Shown: positions 35,330 through 46,090, counted from the first letter of the stretch. The stretch is 64,000 bases of DNA from an uncultured Rhizobiaceae group bacterium (GCA_937930635.1 CALHCF010000017.1:1-64000), one strand, 5' to 3'. Translations and numbers: made by a program. Notes: generated from the sequence alone by a model not told the origin.

Positions 35330-35448
35330 CTATTCATAGCAGCGGAAACACTTTGGCGTTCCCGACCGACCGGACGCAAGTTTTTGCACGGTCAATTACT
35401 GACAAAAATAGCCCTGCTCAGCGAATATGGCGAAAATAGCGGGGAAAA

Positions 35449-37200
35449 CTATCGCATTTCCACAGGTGCGTCTGCACCAACGATAGCCAAACCCTTTGCG
35501 ATCACACGCGATACTGCTTTGACCAAGGCCAATCTGGCCAGGGTCAGTTTTGCATTTTCTTGGTGAATAAACCGTAAACCGGGTTTGTCCCGCCCCCGAT
35601 TCCAGTGTGCATGAAGCTGGCTCGACAGTTCATAGAGATAAAAAGCGATGCGGTGAGGTTCGTGTGTCCGGGCCGCTGAATCAACAATTCGCGGAAATTC
35701 TGCCATCTTCCGCACCAGGTCCAGTTCACCGCCATCCACCAGTAACCCGGTATCGGCCGCAGCATCCAGATCCAGATCGGGCATATCGGCAGCCGCCTGA
35801 CGCAAAACACTGTGGCACCGGGCATGGGCGTACTGAACATAAAAGACCGGATTGTCCTTTGACTGCTCTGTCACTTTGGCAAAGTCAAAATCAAGCGGCG
35901 CATCGTTCTTGCGATAAAGCATCATGAAGCGGACAGCATCGCGCCCAACTTCATCTACCACTTCACGCAATGTCACGAACTCACCGGAACGTTTCGACAT
36001 TTTGATTGGCTCGCCATCGCGAAACAGCTTGACCAACTGGCACAAACGGATGGTCGCTCTGGCCGAGCCGCCGGATATGGCCTTGGCCAATGCTTCCATG
36101 CGTTTTACATAGCCGCCGTGGTCGGCACCCAGAACAAAAATCATCTCCGTGAACTGCCGGTCAAACTTGTCCTTGAAATAGGCCACGTCTGCAGCAAAGT
36201 AGGTGAAGTCGCCGTTGGATTTCATCAACGCCCGATCCATGTCATCGCCGACATCTGTGGAACGAAACAGCAATTGCTCGCGATCTTCCCAGTCTTCCGG
36301 AACAGCCCCCTTGGGCGGCGGTAATGTTCCCCGGTAAACCAGCCCCTTTTCCTCAAGCGTCGAAATTGCCTTCGATATCGCACTGCTATCGCCCGTCTGG
36401 TGATGCAGGTCGCGCTCAGAGAAAAACACCTCATGACGCACACCCAAAGCCGCCAAATCTGTTCGGATAAGATCCATCATGGCGTCAATAGAAGCCTCTT
36501 TTATTAGAGGAAGCCACGCGCTTTCGTCCATTTCGGCAAGTGCGGCACCATGCTTTTGAGCAAGCTCCTGCCCAAGAGGAATAAGATAATCACCTGGATA
36601 CAGCCCTTCAGGTATGGACCCGATATCCTCGCCAAGTGCCTCCCGGTAGCGAAGGAAAACCGAACGCGCCAGCACCTCAATCTGTCCACCAGCATCATTG
36701 ATGTAGTATTCACGGGTCACGTCGAACCCGGCAAACTCAAGCAGATTAGCAAGAGCGTCACCCACGACCGCACCGCGGCAATGACCGACATGCATGGGGC
36801 CTGTTGGATTTGCCGAAACATACTCGACGTTTACTTTAGCGCCCTGTCCGGTCGCGTCGCCTCCGTAAGCATCGCCCTGAGACAGAATATGGTCGAGATG
36901 GTTGGTCCAGAACGCCTCTGTAAGACGCAGATTGATAAAGCCGGGTCCGGCAATATCGGCGCTGACAACATCTGGATCGTCATCCAGTGCAAGAACAAGC
37001 TTTTCGGCAATGGCGCTCGGATTCTGTTTTAGCGGCTTGGCGAGAACCATGGCCGCATTGGTGGCCAGATCGCCATGCGCTTTGTCACGCGGAGATTCAA
37101 TCGAGACGCGCGACAGATCAAAACCATTTTCCTGATAAATTTCAGAATCTTCTATTATCTTTTTGATACGATGCTCAAACATCGTAAAAACGTTGGCCAT
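35449..37200 (-). CDS. argS: Arginine--tRNA ligase
   Basis: Class I synthetase for tRNA-Arg, 583 aa. The N-terminal additional domain is followed by the HIGH-type motif [19 protein letters not shown], the Rossmann core ([17 protein letters not shown]) and the KMSK loop [16 protein letters not shown], then the DALR anticodon-binding domain at the C-terminus ending [12 protein letters not shown] at 37200 is taken; a second in-frame ATG six codons later is possible. It lies 82 bp downstream of dgt on the same strand. Confidence 0.97.
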   Translation of the reverse strand: MANVFTMFEHRIKKIIEDSEIYQENGFDLSRVSIESPRDKAHGDLATNAAMVLAKPLKQNPSAIAEKLVLALDDDPDVVSADIAGPGFINLRLTEAFWTNHLDHILSQGDAYGGDATGQGAKVNVEYVSANPTGPMHVGHCRGAVVGDALANLLEFAGFDVTREYYINDAGGQIEVLARSVFLRYREALGEDIGSIPEGLYPGDYLIPLGQELAQKHGAALAEMDESAWLPLIKEASIDAMMDLIRTDLAALGVRHEVFFSERDLHHQTGDSSAISKAISTLEEKGLVYRGTLPPPKGAVPEDWEDREQLLFRSTDVGDDMDRALMKSNGDFTYFAADVAYFKDKFDRQFTEMIFVLGADHGGYVKRMEALAKAISGGSARATIRLCQLVKLFRDGEPIKMSKRSGEFVTLREVVDEVGRDAVRFMMLYRKNDAPLDFDFAKVTEQSKDNPVFYVQYAHARCHSVLRQAAADMPDLDLDAAADTGLLVDGGELDLVRKMAEFPRIVDSAARTHEPHRIAFYLYELSSQLHAHWNRGRDKPGLRFIHQENAKLTLARLALVKAVSRVIAKGLAIVGADAPVEMR

Positions 37201-37282
37201 GATCCGGTCTCATGTAAAAGGGTAAACTGCACAACAGGACGGGGAAGTTCCGGCCATCTGGCAGGCTTGGCATCGTTTTGCG

Positions 37283-38515
37283 TTATCGCAGTTCCGGTGT
37301 GTGGTCAAACAACCGCTGATGTTCGCGGATTGCAAATCGATCGGTCATCCCGGAAAGATAGTCGGCAACCCGCTGTGCACGAGCCGCTTCATCCAGCCCC
37401 TCCAGTGTCCAATCCTGTGTTGCAGGCATCAACCCCCGACCGCTAAAGAACGCGGCATACAGGTCGCCAAGAATCGATTCAGCTGCCGACGTTGCGGCGG
37501 TGACGACCGGGTGGCGGTACATCTGAGTGAACAGAAACTTCTTCAAAACCTTCTCTTCCGCATCCATTTGCGGCGAAAAGGCCACAATCGGGGAACCAAG
37601 AGTGCGAACAGCCTCAACCGACGACAGGCTCTGTTTTTGAATTCGACTTAAAGATTCCCGTATAACATCTTCAACCATCAGTGTAATTTGCCGACGTACA
37701 AGCTCATTGGCTGTTCTTTCATCATCAAGATCAGGATAGCTCGACCGGATTTCTGTCAGCATATGAGCCCATAGTGGCACGTCCATCAGATCACCAAGCC
37801 TAAACAACCCTGCCCGCAACCCGTCATCAAGATCGTGACTGTTATAGGCAATATCATCAGCAATAGCCGCACACTGCGCCTCAACCGATGGCCAGGACCA
37901 AAGAGCCAGATCATGCCGCGCATTGTAGTCCAGTGTGGAGGCAGGCACAGACCCTTCAAGGCCATCCCCCTTGCGATCTGTCAAAGGTCCATTGTGCTTG
38001 ACGAGTCCCTCAAGCGTTTCCCAGCAGAGGTTCAACCCATCAAACTTTGGGTAGCGCCGCTCCAGTTCGGTCACGATCCTCAAAGACTGAGCATTATGTT
38101 CAAAACCACCGAATGACGCGAGTTTGTCATTTAATACCCGCTCGCCCGCATGACCAAATGGCGTGTGGCCAAAATCGTGAACCAGAGCAAGTGCTTCCGC
38201 CAAGTCTTCGTCGACACAAAGAGCCCGCGCAAGCCCACGCGCTATCTGGCCCACCTCAATGGTGTGGGTAAGCCGGGTGCGAAAGTGGTCCTCTTCGTGA
38301 TGAACGAAAACCTGGGTCTTGTGCTTGAGACGCCGAAAGGCGTTGCTGTGGATGATCCGGTCCCGGTCGCGCTGAAACACCGTTCGGGTCGGGCTGGCCG
38401 GTTCGTCGATCAACCGCCCGCGGCTCGATGCCGGGTCTGCGGCATAATCGGCAAGAAGGCGCCCACCGGCTCCGCGACGTACCGACGTTAGATCGAAAGA
38501 TGCAGTAGCTGACAT
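37283..38515 (-). CDS. dgt: Deoxyguanosinetriphosphate triphosphohydrolase-like protein
   Basis: HD-superfamily dNTP triphosphohydrolase that splits dNTPs into nucleoside and triphosphate. The 410-aa protein shows the N-terminal [30 protein letters not shown], then HD metal ligands in [17 protein letters not shown] and [15 protein letters not shown], and [21 protein letters not shown]. The family in alphaproteobacteria is the shorter Dgt-like branch, so the preferred nucleotide is uncertain. Divergent from erpA (90 bp). Confidence 0.95.
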   Translation of the reverse strand: MSATASFDLTSVRRGAGGRLLADYAADPASSRGRLIDEPASPTRTVFQRDRDRIIHSNAFRRLKHKTQVFVHHEEDHFRTRLTHTIEVGQIARGLARALCVDEDLAEALALVHDFGHTPFGHAGERVLNDKLASFGGFEHNAQSLRIVTELERRYPKFDGLNLCWETLEGLVKHNGPLTDRKGDGLEGSVPASTLDYNARHDLALWSWPSVEAQCAAIADDIAYNSHDLDDGLRAGLFRLGDLMDVPLWAHMLTEIRSSYPDLDDERTANELVRRQITLMVEDVIRESLSRIQKQSLSSVEAVRTLGSPIVAFSPQMDAEEKVLKKFLFTQMYRHPVVTAATSAAESILGDLYAAFFSGRGLMPATQDWTLEGLDEAARAQRVADYLSGMTDRFAIREHQRLFDHTPELR

Positions 38516-38605
38516 TTGAATTCCTCAGGCGTTCCCCTGATTGACGCCTTATCGTGTCATTCCTACATAGAGGTATAGAATCAGAAGTTCGAGGGATTTG
38601 AACTG

Positions 38606-38962
38606 GTGAATGATACAGTCGAAATCGAAGTTGCTGAAGGCGAAGTTGTTGTGTCGGCAAATGCTGCCCGGCGGATTTCAAAGATTCTGGAATCAGAAGA
38701 TCAGATGAACGCCCTGCGCGTTTCCGTGGAAGGCGGTGGGTGCTCAGGCTTCTCCTACAAATTCGACCTGACCGACACCGCGCAAGAAGACGATCTTGTG
38801 TTGCAGCGCGATGGTGCAAAAGTGCTGATAGACCCGATATCCCTCATGTATATGGGCGGGTCAGTGATCGATTTTGTCGACGACCTGATCGGACAGAGCT
38901 TCCAGATCAAAAACCCCAACGCGACGGCCAGTTGCGGCTGTGGCACCAGCTTCTCCATCTAA
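38606..38962 (+). CDS. erpA: Iron-sulfur cluster insertion protein ErpA (A-type carrier)
   Basis: Carries Fe-S clusters to apo-enzymes. The 118-aa protein has the three conserved cysteines of A-type carriers: Cys46 in EGGGCSGFSYKF and Cys110/Cys112 in ASCGCGTSFSI. Start is GTG at 38606 with GAGGG ~10 nt upstream. It is divergent from dgt; in rhizobia the dgt–erpA–xthA neighbourhood is familiar, but here an ABC importer stands between erpA and xthA. Confidence 0.95.
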   Translation: MNDTVEIEVAEGEVVVSANAARRISKILESEDQMNALRVSVEGGGCSGFSYKFDLTDTAQEDDLVLQRDGAKVLIDPISLMYMGGSVIDFVDDLIGQSFQIKNPNATASCGCGTSFSI

Positions 38963-39021
38963 GCGTGAATAATCCAGCTTAAACCGTTGGAAGACCCTGT
39001 TTCGGGCCAGTTTCAGCTTGA

Positions 39022-39049
39022 TTGTTTCCCCTCCTTGTACTCCTATGAT
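39022..39049 (+). promoter_or_regulatory. Possible sigma-70 promoter of the NMT1-type ABC operon
   Basis: TTGTTT (39022–39027), 16-bp spacer, TATGAT (39044–39049), followed by a short leader with GGGAGGA before the ATG at 39075. Placement is sensible but the match is only partial, so this is a weak call. Confidence 0.35.
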
Positions 39050-39074
39050 TTTATAAAAATCTGGGAGGAAAATC

Positions 39075-40091
39075 ATGTTGAAAAAACTCGGTATATCGAT
39101 AGCTCTTGCGGTCACTTTGGCTGCAAGTGCTTTCGCCGATGGCCACGGAAAAAAAGTCCCCTTTGCGCTGGACTGGAAATTTGAAGGCCCAAGTGCCGCC
39201 TATTTTGCAGCCATCGACAACGGTCATTTTGGAAAAGAAGGTCTGGAAGTAGAAGTTGCAGCCGGGAAAGGCTCACTTGACGCCATTCCAAAGGTTGCCA
39301 CAGGTGCATTCCCGATGGGGTTTGCAGATATCAACAGTCTGGTGAAATTTCTTGATCAAAATCCCGGCGCTCCGGTTAAAGCCGTGATGATGATCTACGA
39401 CAAGCCACCCTTCGCCGTGATTGGTCGCGCATCCAAAGGGGTAAGTGGACCAAAGGACCTCGAAGGCAAGACACTTGGTGCGCCGCCGCCGGATGGTGCC
39501 TGGGCACAGTTCCCCGCCTTCGCCAAGGCTAACGGCCTGGACATGGGCAAGATCAAGGTTGAACCGGTTGGCTTCCCCACCCGTGAGCCGATGTTGGCTG
39601 AAGGCAATGTGGATGCAATCACGGGCTTTTCGTTTTCAAGCTATCTGAACCTTGTGCGCCTGGGTGTCCCGGAAGATGATATCAAGGTCATTTTGATGGC
39701 AGACCACGGCCTATCTCTCTATGGCAATGCGATTATCGTCAACACTGATTTTGCCAAGGACAACAAGGAAGTCGTCACCGGGTTTCTTCGGGCCGTTGCT
39801 AATGGCTGGAACGATGTTATTGCCGATCCGGAAGCTGGCGCAAAGGCTGTCGCCAAACGCAATCCGGCTGCAGACGTAGCGCTTGAAACACGGCGCCTCA
39901 AGCTGGCTATTGACGCCAATGTTGTCACCGATTTTACCAAAGCCAACGGCCTTGGAAAAATTGACTCAGCCCGCATGGAGAAGGCGCTGGTCCAAATCGG
40001 TGAGAACTATGAGTTCAAGAACAAGCCTGATGTCGCAACCATCTACAGCGACGAATATCTGCCGACCGATGGCAGTCTGGCGTTGAAATAA
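39075..40091 (+). CDS. ABC transporter substrate-binding protein, NMT1/THI5-like (SsuA/TauA class)
   Basis: Periplasmic ligand-binding protein, 338 aa, with a signal peptide (MLKKLGISIALAVTLAASAFA). The mature part has the NMT1/THI5 pattern: FALDWKFEGPSAAYFAAIDNGHFGKEGLEVEV, a helix–loop GFADINSLVKFL, and EPMLAEGNVDAITGFSFSSYLN. Known members bind nitrate, sulfonates, HMP, pyrimidines or riboflavin precursors; the ligand cannot be read from sequence. Strong GGGAGGA ribosome-binding site. First of three rightward transport genes. Confidence 0.92.
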   Translation: MLKKLGISIALAVTLAASAFADGHGKKVPFALDWKFEGPSAAYFAAIDNGHFGKEGLEVEVAAGKGSLDAIPKVATGAFPMGFADINSLVKFLDQNPGAPVKAVMMIYDKPPFAVIGRASKGVSGPKDLEGKTLGAPPPDGAWAQFPAFAKANGLDMGKIKVEPVGFPTREPMLAEGNVDAITGFSFSSYLNLVRLGVPEDDIKVILMADHGLSLYGNAIIVNTDFAKDNKEVVTGFLRAVANGWNDVIADPEAGAKAVAKRNPAADVALETRRLKLAIDANVVTDFTKANGLGKIDSARMEKALVQIGENYEFKNKPDVATIYSDEYLPTDGSLALK

Positions 40092-40144
40092 GGCAACAAC
40101 TCCGGGGCTTGGTTCGACCACGCCCCGGAGACAAAATCTATCCC

Positions 40145-40948
40145 ATGGAAAATCAGCCTCAAATCGAATTGCGTAACGTTACGCATGCCTATGTAACGGA
40201 CACTGGCCCTCTGCCGGTGCTCGACAACCTATCGCTCGCCGTGGACACAGGTAAATTTACCGCAGTGGTCGGCCCTTCCGGCTGTGGCAAATCCACTCTG
40301 ACACGCCTGATTGCCGGACTGATGACCCCCGATCAGGGAGAGGTGTCCTTGTCTGGAAAGCCGGTACGGTCTCCCCGCTCAACAGTCGGCATGGCATTTC
40401 AGAACCCGGTTCTGCTGGAGTGGCGCAACATTCTCGATAACGTGCTGCTGCCCCTTGAGATTGTGAATAATAACCTGCAGCAAAAACAGCGCGAAGATCG
40501 GGCATTTGAGCTGCTTTCTCTTGTCGGGCTGGAGGGGTTTGAGGATAAACGCCCTTCGGAGCTATCAGGAGGGATGCGCCAGCGGGCATCGCTTTGCCGC
40601 GCCCTTGTGCATCGTCCCGAAGTTTTGATCCTCGATGAACCTTTCGGCGCACTTGATGCCTTCACCCGCGAAGATCTGTGGCAGATCATGCATGAGTTGC
40701 GCCGTGAGGAACAGTTCACCTGTCTGCTGATCACTCATGATTTGCGTGAATCTGTTTTCCTGGCCGATCAGGTTGTGGTCCTGTCGGGCAGACCCGCGAC
40801 ATCACAATATGTACTGAATGTCGACCTGGGCGACAGGCGTTCGCTTGAAGACTTGTACACGAAAGAGTCCGTGGAGATGCTGGCCGTTCTTCGCCAGCAG
40901 ATACAAATTGCTCAAGGGCGTCATGTAGCCTTAGAAGAGAAGGCCTGA
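40145..40948 (+). CDS. ABC transporter ATP-binding protein, SsuB/TauB/NrtD class
   Basis: Cytoplasmic ATPase of the importer, 267 aa. Walker A VVGPSGCGKSTLTRLIAGL, Q-loop FQNPVLLEWRNILDNVLLP, signature ELSGGMRQRASLCRAL, Walker B VLILDEPFGALDAFTRE and switch His LITHDLRESVFLADQ are all present; the GGMRQR signature is typical of the nitrate/sulfonate/taurine class. The ATG at 40145 is preferred over an upstream TTG (40109) that would add non-family residues. It ends two bases before the permease gene. Confidence 0.93.
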   Translation: MENQPQIELRNVTHAYVTDTGPLPVLDNLSLAVDTGKFTAVVGPSGCGKSTLTRLIAGLMTPDQGEVSLSGKPVRSPRSTVGMAFQNPVLLEWRNILDNVLLPLEIVNNNLQQKQREDRAFELLSLVGLEGFEDKRPSELSGGMRQRASLCRALVHRPEVLILDEPFGALDAFTREDLWQIMHELRREEQFTCLLITHDLRESVFLADQVVVLSGRPATSQYVLNVDLGDRRSLEDLYTKESVEMLAVLRQQIQIAQGRHVALEEKA

Positions 40949-40950
40949 TC

Positions 40951-41709
40951 ATGGTGCGCAAAATTATCATTCCACTGCTCGCAATGGCTTTGTTCGTGGT
41001 GTTTTGGGAGTGGCTGGTCTGGGTCAACGGATGGCCCAACTACAAGATGGCGTCGCCGTCCGATCTCGTCCCGTCTTTCTGGCAATACAAATGGCTGTTT
41101 CTTCAATATGGCTGGGAAACACTGTGGCGCACGGTGGCCGGGTTGCTTCTGGCGGTGGTTTTCGGGCTTGGCATCGGCATGGTCATGGGGTTTTCACGGG
41201 TGGCGCGCGAAGGGCTCTATCCGCTGCTCGTGGGCTTCAACGCGATTCCGAAAGCAACGGTTGTGCCTGTGATTGCGCTGATGTTTGTCGGTGCCCACGA
41301 CACCAACACCATCCTTATCGCTTTCCTGATCTCGTTCTTTCCCATAGCCGTTTCAATTTCGATCGGCCTGTCGACACTGGAGCCGGAATATCGCGATATC
41401 CTTCGTTCTCTTGGGGCAAGCCGTTTCACCATTTTTCGAAAGATCGCCTTGCCAAAGACACTTCCGGAGTTCTTTGGAGCCTTGAAAGTGGCTGTAACGC
41501 TGGCATTCATCGGCACCAATTTGATGGAAATTGTCGAACCGCACGGCAAGGGCCTGGGGCACCTGTTTGATTCTGGCAAGATCAACGCCGACTATCCCTT
41601 GATGTTTGCCGTTCTCATAGCACTCGCAGTGCTGGGTATTGCGCTCTACTATGTTGTCGTCTTTCTTGAACGCATCTTTGCTGGATGGGCAGAACGGTCA
41701 GAGACATGA
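40951..41709 (+). CDS. ABC transporter permease, SsuC/TauC/NrtB class
   Basis: Inner-membrane channel subunit, 252 aa, about six helices with the cytoplasmic EAA loop EPEYRDILRSLGASRFTIFRKIALP that couples to the ATPase. The periplasmic loop between helix 1 and 2 holds YKMASPSDLVPSFWQYKW. Its stop codon overlaps the xthA start (ATGA), so the importer and exonuclease III are translationally coupled. Confidence 0.93.
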   Translation: MVRKIIIPLLAMALFVVFWEWLVWVNGWPNYKMASPSDLVPSFWQYKWLFLQYGWETLWRTVAGLLLAVVFGLGIGMVMGFSRVAREGLYPLLVGFNAIPKATVVPVIALMFVGAHDTNTILIAFLISFFPIAVSISIGLSTLEPEYRDILRSLGASRFTIFRKIALPKTLPEFFGALKVAVTLAFIGTNLMEIVEPHGKGLGHLFDSGKINADYPLMFAVLIALAVLGIALYYVVVFLERIFAGWAERSET

Positions 41710-42491
41710 AAATTGCCAGTTGGAACATCAATGGCATCAAGGCGCGCCACGATGTCCTGATCGAATGGCTCAAGCAGGCGCAACCTGACATCGCCTGCCT
41801 TCAGGAGATCAAGTCCGTCGATGAAGCCTTTCCGGGTTCAGAAATCGAAGCCCTTGGCTACAATGTCGAAACCCATGGCCAAAAAGGTTTCAACGGCGTT
41901 GCCCTCCTTTCCCGCCTGCCCTTCGATGAAGTCAACAAAGGCCTGCCCGGTGATGATGAAGACGAACAGGCGCGTTTTCTGGAGGGCGTCTTTTCTATCA
42001 ACAACAGAGCGTTGCGCGTTGTTTCTCTTTATCTTCCCAACGGAAATCCGGTCGATGACCCCCGCAAGTTCGATTACAAACTCGCGTGGATGGATCGTCT
42101 GCATGAATGGTCGAAAAACCGCATGGTTCTGGAAGAACCCCTTATTCTTGCCGGCGACTATAATGTCATTCCCCAAGATGAGGATTGCTGGGATCCCAAA
42201 GTATGGCAGGGAGACGCACTCTTCCGCCCGGAAAGCCGCACGCGTTTCGAAGCTTTGAAAAACCTTGGCTTTACCGAAGCCTTGCGGGCGTCTTCGTCGC
42301 AATCAGGCATTTACACATTCTGGGATTATCAGGCCGGAGCCTGGCCCAAAAATCATGGCATTCGAATTGACCACCTTTTGATGTCGCCAGAAGCCGCCGA
42401 TATGCTCCAGGGATGTTCAATCGATTCCTATGTTCGCGACTGGGAAAAACCATCCGACCACGTACCGATATGGGCTGAAATAGCAGCCTGA
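41706..42491 (+). CDS. xthA: Exodeoxyribonuclease III
   Basis: AP endonuclease and 3' exonuclease of base-excision repair, 261 aa, EEP superfamily. Motifs in order: MKIASWNINGIKAR, IACLQEIK (Glu metal ligand), LILAGDYNVIPQDEDCW, GIRIDHLLMSPEAA and the catalytic His in PSDHVPIWAEI. The start ATG overlaps the permease stop. It ends 62 bp before the convergent ExoR-like gene's stop. Confidence 0.96.
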   Translation: MKIASWNINGIKARHDVLIEWLKQAQPDIACLQEIKSVDEAFPGSEIEALGYNVETHGQKGFNGVALLSRLPFDEVNKGLPGDDEDEQARFLEGVFSINNRALRVVSLYLPNGNPVDDPRKFDYKLAWMDRLHEWSKNRMVLEEPLILAGDYNVIPQDEDCWDPKVWQGDALFRPESRTRFEALKNLGFTEALRASSSQSGIYTFWDYQAGAWPKNHGIRIDHLLMSPEAADMLQGCSIDSYVRDWEKPSDHVPIWAEIAA

Positions 42492-42517
42492 GCCTGCGGG
42501 TGATCGCTATGGATACG

Positions 42518-42540
42518 GCTCAAAGCAAAGGTCTTTGAGC
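42518..42540. terminator. Inverted repeat between convergent xthA and ExoR-like genes
   Basis: A perfect 8-bp inverted repeat (42518–42525 with 42533–42540), 7-nt loop, in the 62-bp gap between two converging genes. There is no T-run on either side, so a terminator role is only suggested by position. Confidence 0.35.
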
Positions 42541-42553
42541 AGAAATGGCAACT

Positions 42554-43441
42554 TTAATCGGACTGGGCCGCCGGAACTGATGTTGCCTTGTTCAGTTCCA
42601 GATCGAGCGCATATCCGCCCTCTTCAACCTTGGGTCGAAGATCAAGCGATTCAATGATCTTGCGTGCAGCCTGACGCTGGGCCTCACTGGCTCTCGTCAA
42701 GGCATCAAGTTGGCGGGCTCGAATGTTCGATAAAGTCTGTCGCGCAGAGTTTGCCGTTGCCCTGGTCATGAATACCAGTCCGCGCACGGCGTTGCGTTTC
42801 ACGCCCTCACCGTAAAACAGCATCTCTCCCAGTTCGGCCTGTGCTAGGGCATGACCCTTTTTTGCAGACAAACCAAGCCACCGCACCGCACTTCGCGGGC
42901 GAGGCTTGCCCAACCGGTCCCCACGATAGAGCTTTCCAAGCTGATATTGTGCATCCGCATCAAGATAAAGCGCCGCAGCACGATAGAAATAGCCCTCGGC
43001 GCGACTTGCATTCGGCTTGATTGGTGAGCCCTTAATTCCAGACAGATGATAGGCACCCAAAGCTGTAATGGCGCTGGACACATAAGCCAGTTCACTCCGG
43101 CTGGGCGGCTGATCGGAAAAACGCTTGGCGATCTTGAGGTAAAGCTTATAGGCGGCCAGATCGTCTCGATGCCCGCCATCGCCGATCTGGAGCATCCGCG
43201 CCAGTTTCCACTGTGAAGCCACATGATCGCGCTCAGCGCCAAACGTGAAGGCTCCAATGGCTTCCTCGAAACGACCGTCTTTCAGCGCGTCATAACCGTA
43301 GCGCAAGATAGAATGCGGTTCATCATTGCCCTGAAAAACCTTCTCAGGGTCAAAAGCCTGCGCCCCTGTTGAGGACAGGAGAAAAAGGGAAGCAGCTGTG
43401 GCCAAAACGGCCTTTTTGCAATCAGACATCGGCATAAACAT
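42554..43441 (-). CDS. Sel1-repeat periplasmic protein, ExoR-like
   Basis: 295 aa with a signal peptide ([21 protein letters not shown]), then FDPEKVFQ and several Sel1-type repeats: [79 protein letters not shown]. This layout and the location next to xthA/erpA match ExoR, the periplasmic inhibitor of the ExoS–ChvI two-component system controlling exopolysaccharide, motility and acid response in rhizobia; identity is inferred, not proven. The ATG at 43441 has GGAAGGA just upstream and lies inside the 3' end of ilvD (20-bp overlap), so it is probably coupled to ilvD. Confidence 0.75.
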   Translation of the reverse strand: MFMPMSDCKKAVLATAASLFLLSSTGAQAFDPEKVFQGNDEPHSILRYGYDALKDGRFEEAIGAFTFGAERDHVASQWKLARMLQIGDGGHRDDLAAYKLYLKIAKRFSDQPPSRSELAYVSSAITALGAYHLSGIKGSPIKPNASRAEGYFYRAAALYLDADAQYQLGKLYRGDRLGKPRPRSAVRWLGLSAKKGHALAQAELGEMLFYGEGVKRNAVRGLVFMTRATANSARQTLSNIRARQLDALTRASEAQRQAARKIIESLDLRPKVEEGGYALDLELNKATSVPAAQSD

Positions 43442-45146
43442 GCTTTTCCTTCCACCCCCCAGGGTGGGTGACTGCACCATTAACGGCCGACCCGACCGTT
43501 TGTGCATATTTCCAAATTGCGCCTGAGGCGTAGTCCGTCTCACGCGGCTTCCATTCTTTGTGGCGCGCTTCAAGCTCTTCTGCAGAAAGCGCCACTTCTA
43601 TTGTTCCGTCCTCGGCATCAATGGTTATCATGTCACCATCTTTGAGCAGACCAATGGGACCGCCCACCGCTGCTTCAGGCCCAACATGGCCAATGCAAAA
43701 ACCACGGGTCGCACCGGAAAACCGACCATCGGTAATCAACGCCATTTTTTCGCCCATACCCTGACCATACAGAGCTGCTGTTGTCGCCAGCATCTCGCGC
43801 ATTCCCGGACCGCCTTTGGGCCCTTCGTAGCGGATCACGAGCACTTCGCCTTCTTCATACTCGCGGTTGCTCACGGCTTCAAACGCCAGTTCTTCACTGT
43901 CAAAGCACCGTGCCGGCCCTTTGAACTGAAGGTTGCTCATTCCGGCGACTTTTACGATTGCGCCTTCAGGAGCCAGGTTGCCTTTCAATCCAACCACGCC
44001 TCCTGTGGGGGTGATGGGATTGGATACAGGATAAACCACATCCTGATCATCGTTCCATTTAACAAAGTCCATGTTTTCGGCAATTGTACGGCCGGTCACG
44101 GTGATGCAGTCGCCGTGAAGGAAACCGCCATCAAGAAGGGTCTTCATCAACAGCGGGATGCCCCCCACTTCAAACATGTCTTTTGCGACATATTTGCCTC
44201 CCGGTTTCAGGTCGGCGATATAGGGGGTACGCTTAAATATCTCGGCCACATCGAACAAATCGAACTTGATGCCGATTTCATTGGCAATCGCTGGCAGATG
44301 CAGCGCCGCGTTTGTTGATCCACCGGAAGCCGCCACCACTGTTGCCGCATTCTCCAGCGCTTCCAAGGTCACAATATCGCGCGGTCGGATATTGCGCGCG
44401 ATCAGATCCATCACCGTTTCCCCGGCAGCCATGCAGAACCGGTCACGAATCTCATAAGGGGCCGGAGCACCGGCAGAATAGGGAAGCGCAAGACCAATAG
44501 CCTCTGAGACGGTTGCCATTGTATTGGCGGTAAACTGCGCACCACAGGCTCCTGCTGACGGACAGGCCACCTTTTCCAGTTCATCAAGGTCTTCGTCGCT
44601 CATCTGACCAGTTGAATGCTGGCCGACCGCCTCGAAGAGATCCTGAACGGTCACGGGACGTCCTTTGAACGTGCCGGGCAAGATAGACCCGCCGTAGATA
44701 AACACGGAAGGCACATTGAGGCGCACCATCGACATCATCATGCCCGGCAAAGATTTATCACAACCTGCAAGGCCAACTAGTGCATCGTAACAATGGCCGC
44801 GCATGGTCAGTTCAACCGTATCGGCAATCACGTCACGAGAGACCAGGGATGCTTTCATGCCCTGGTGCCCCATCGCGATACCATCGGTCACTGTGATAGT
44901 GGTAAATTCTCGCGGTGTACCGTTTGCCGAGGCAACGCCCTTCTTGACAGACTGGGCCTGGCGCATCAGCGAGATATTACACGGGGCCGCTTCATTCCAG
45001 CAGGTTGCCACGCCAACAAGCGGCTGATGGATCTGATCCTGGGTGAGCCCCATCGCATAAAGATAGGAACGGTGTGGAGCACGATGAGCGCCCTCCGTAA
45101 CATGGCGACTTGGTAGTTTGGATTTGTCGAAGGTCTTTGCGTCCAT
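43422..45146 (-). CDS. ilvD: Dihydroxy-acid dehydratase
   Basis: Fe-S dehydratase of valine, leucine, isoleucine and pantothenate synthesis. The 574-aa protein has the Fe-S cysteines in [31 protein letters not shown] and [14 protein letters not shown], and [20 protein letters not shown] toward the C-terminus. ATG at 45146 gives the family N-terminus ([25 protein letters not shown]); an upstream GTG would add 14 residues. The ExoR-like gene begins within its last codons. Divergent from a methyltransferase gene; the 263-bp gap shows no leader peptide or T-box that I can identify. Confidence 0.97.
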   Translation of the reverse strand: MDAKTFDKSKLPSRHVTEGAHRAPHRSYLYAMGLTQDQIHQPLVGVATCWNEAAPCNISLMRQAQSVKKGVASANGTPREFTTITVTDGIAMGHQGMKASLVSRDVIADTVELTMRGHCYDALVGLAGCDKSLPGMMMSMVRLNVPSVFIYGGSILPGTFKGRPVTVQDLFEAVGQHSTGQMSDEDLDELEKVACPSAGACGAQFTANTMATVSEAIGLALPYSAGAPAPYEIRDRFCMAAGETVMDLIARNIRPRDIVTLEALENAATVVAASGGSTNAALHLPAIANEIGIKFDLFDVAEIFKRTPYIADLKPGGKYVAKDMFEVGGIPLLMKTLLDGGFLHGDCITVTGRTIAENMDFVKWNDDQDVVYPVSNPITPTGGVVGLKGNLAPEGAIVKVAGMSNLQFKGPARCFDSEELAFEAVSNREYEEGEVLVIRYEGPKGGPGMREMLATTAALYGQGMGEKMALITDGRFSGATRGFCIGHVGPEAAVGGPIGLLKDGDMITIDAEDGTIEVALSAEELEARHKEWKPRETDYASGAIWKYAQTVGSAVNGAVTHPGGWKEKHVYADV

Positions 45147-45409
45147 GCGATAAAATTGTCCCTGATAGGTGCCGACGACTCGAGCCACGCCGATAGGCAG
45201 ACATTAAATGGGTTGGAAGCTTTTTGTGTTTGAAACACGGCAAAAGCCAGCCCTGCCCTGATCAAAAACTCGTAGCTCAGAAGTTGTTAAACTTGTGTTG
45301 CCGATTTGGCACAGAAAATGTGGACAGTTCCGGCATCGATCGACCCGTCCCCTACTCGACTTCACAAACCACACCTGCAATCTTCGCCATGCCGTCTAAC
45401 AGAGGTCCA

Positions 45410-46090
45410 ATGCTGATGAATGACAAGAAATCAAGAAGCAACGGGCATTTTGCGCAGGCCTATTCTCTGGAAACCGCCGAACAGACGATATCCCATTATA
45501 AAAGCTGGGCAAAAAGCTATGACCGCGAAGTCGGTGAAGAAAACGGTTACGCCCAGCCCACGCGATGTGCGCAAACTCTGCGCCATCATCTTTTGCCAGA
45601 CAGTCAGCCCAGAATTCTCGATGCCGGGTGCGGATCGGGGCTTTCGGGTGTCGCGCTACACGATGCAGGGTTTGTGAAACTGGATGGATGTGACTTCTCA
45701 CCCCAGATGCTGGCTGTTGCCAGAGAGAAGAACATCTACACGAATCTGTTCGAAGCAGATCTCAATGCTGGTCTGCCTGCGGTCAAAAACGGCATGTATG
45801 ATGCCATCACCTGCGTTGGCATTTTCTCATTTGGTCACGTTCACCCCACGGCCTGTCACGAACTTTTGCGCATCCTCAAACCGCCGGGAATATTTGTTAT
45901 TGCCTTAAATGAGCAGTACTGGAGCCAAGGCGACCTCCAGAAAGAGATAGATATTCTTGTTGAAAATCAAAAGATTACCGTACTTTCCAAAGAATACGGT
46001 GATCACCTTCCAGGCCATGATGTAAAGGGGTGGGTCCTGGCTCTGCAAAAGTGCCAAATTGCACACCCCGGCACACCAAATCCAAATTAG
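45410..46090 (+). CDS. Class I SAM-dependent methyltransferase
   Basis: 226-aa cytoplasmic methyltransferase. After a helix SYDREVGEENGYAQP comes motif I RILDAGCGSGLSGVALHDAGF, motif II LDGCDFSPQMLAVAREK, and AITCVGIFSFGHVHPTACHELLRILKPPGIFV. The YDREVGEENGYAQP–ILDAGCGSG arrangement resembles small-molecule methyltransferases of the WBSCR27/UbiE-like type; the substrate is unknown. The ATG at 45410 has GAGG five bases before it; the frame remains open upstream but without a ribosome-binding site. Confidence 0.85.
   Translation: MLMNDKKSRSNGHFAQAYSLETAEQTISHYKSWAKSYDREVGEENGYAQPTRCAQTLRHHLLPDSQPRILDAGCGSGLSGVALHDAGFVKLDGCDFSPQMLAVAREKNIYTNLFEADLNAGLPAVKNGMYDAITCVGIFSFGHVHPTACHELLRILKPPGIFVIALNEQYWSQGDLQKEIDILVENQKITVLSKEYGDHLPGHDVKGWVLALQKCQIAHPGTPNPN

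Noticed and set aside
33589..35566. Several long rightward ORFs inside the SPOR gene
   Set aside because: Shadows caused by the low-complexity acidic and Pro/Ala-rich coding sequence on the other strand.
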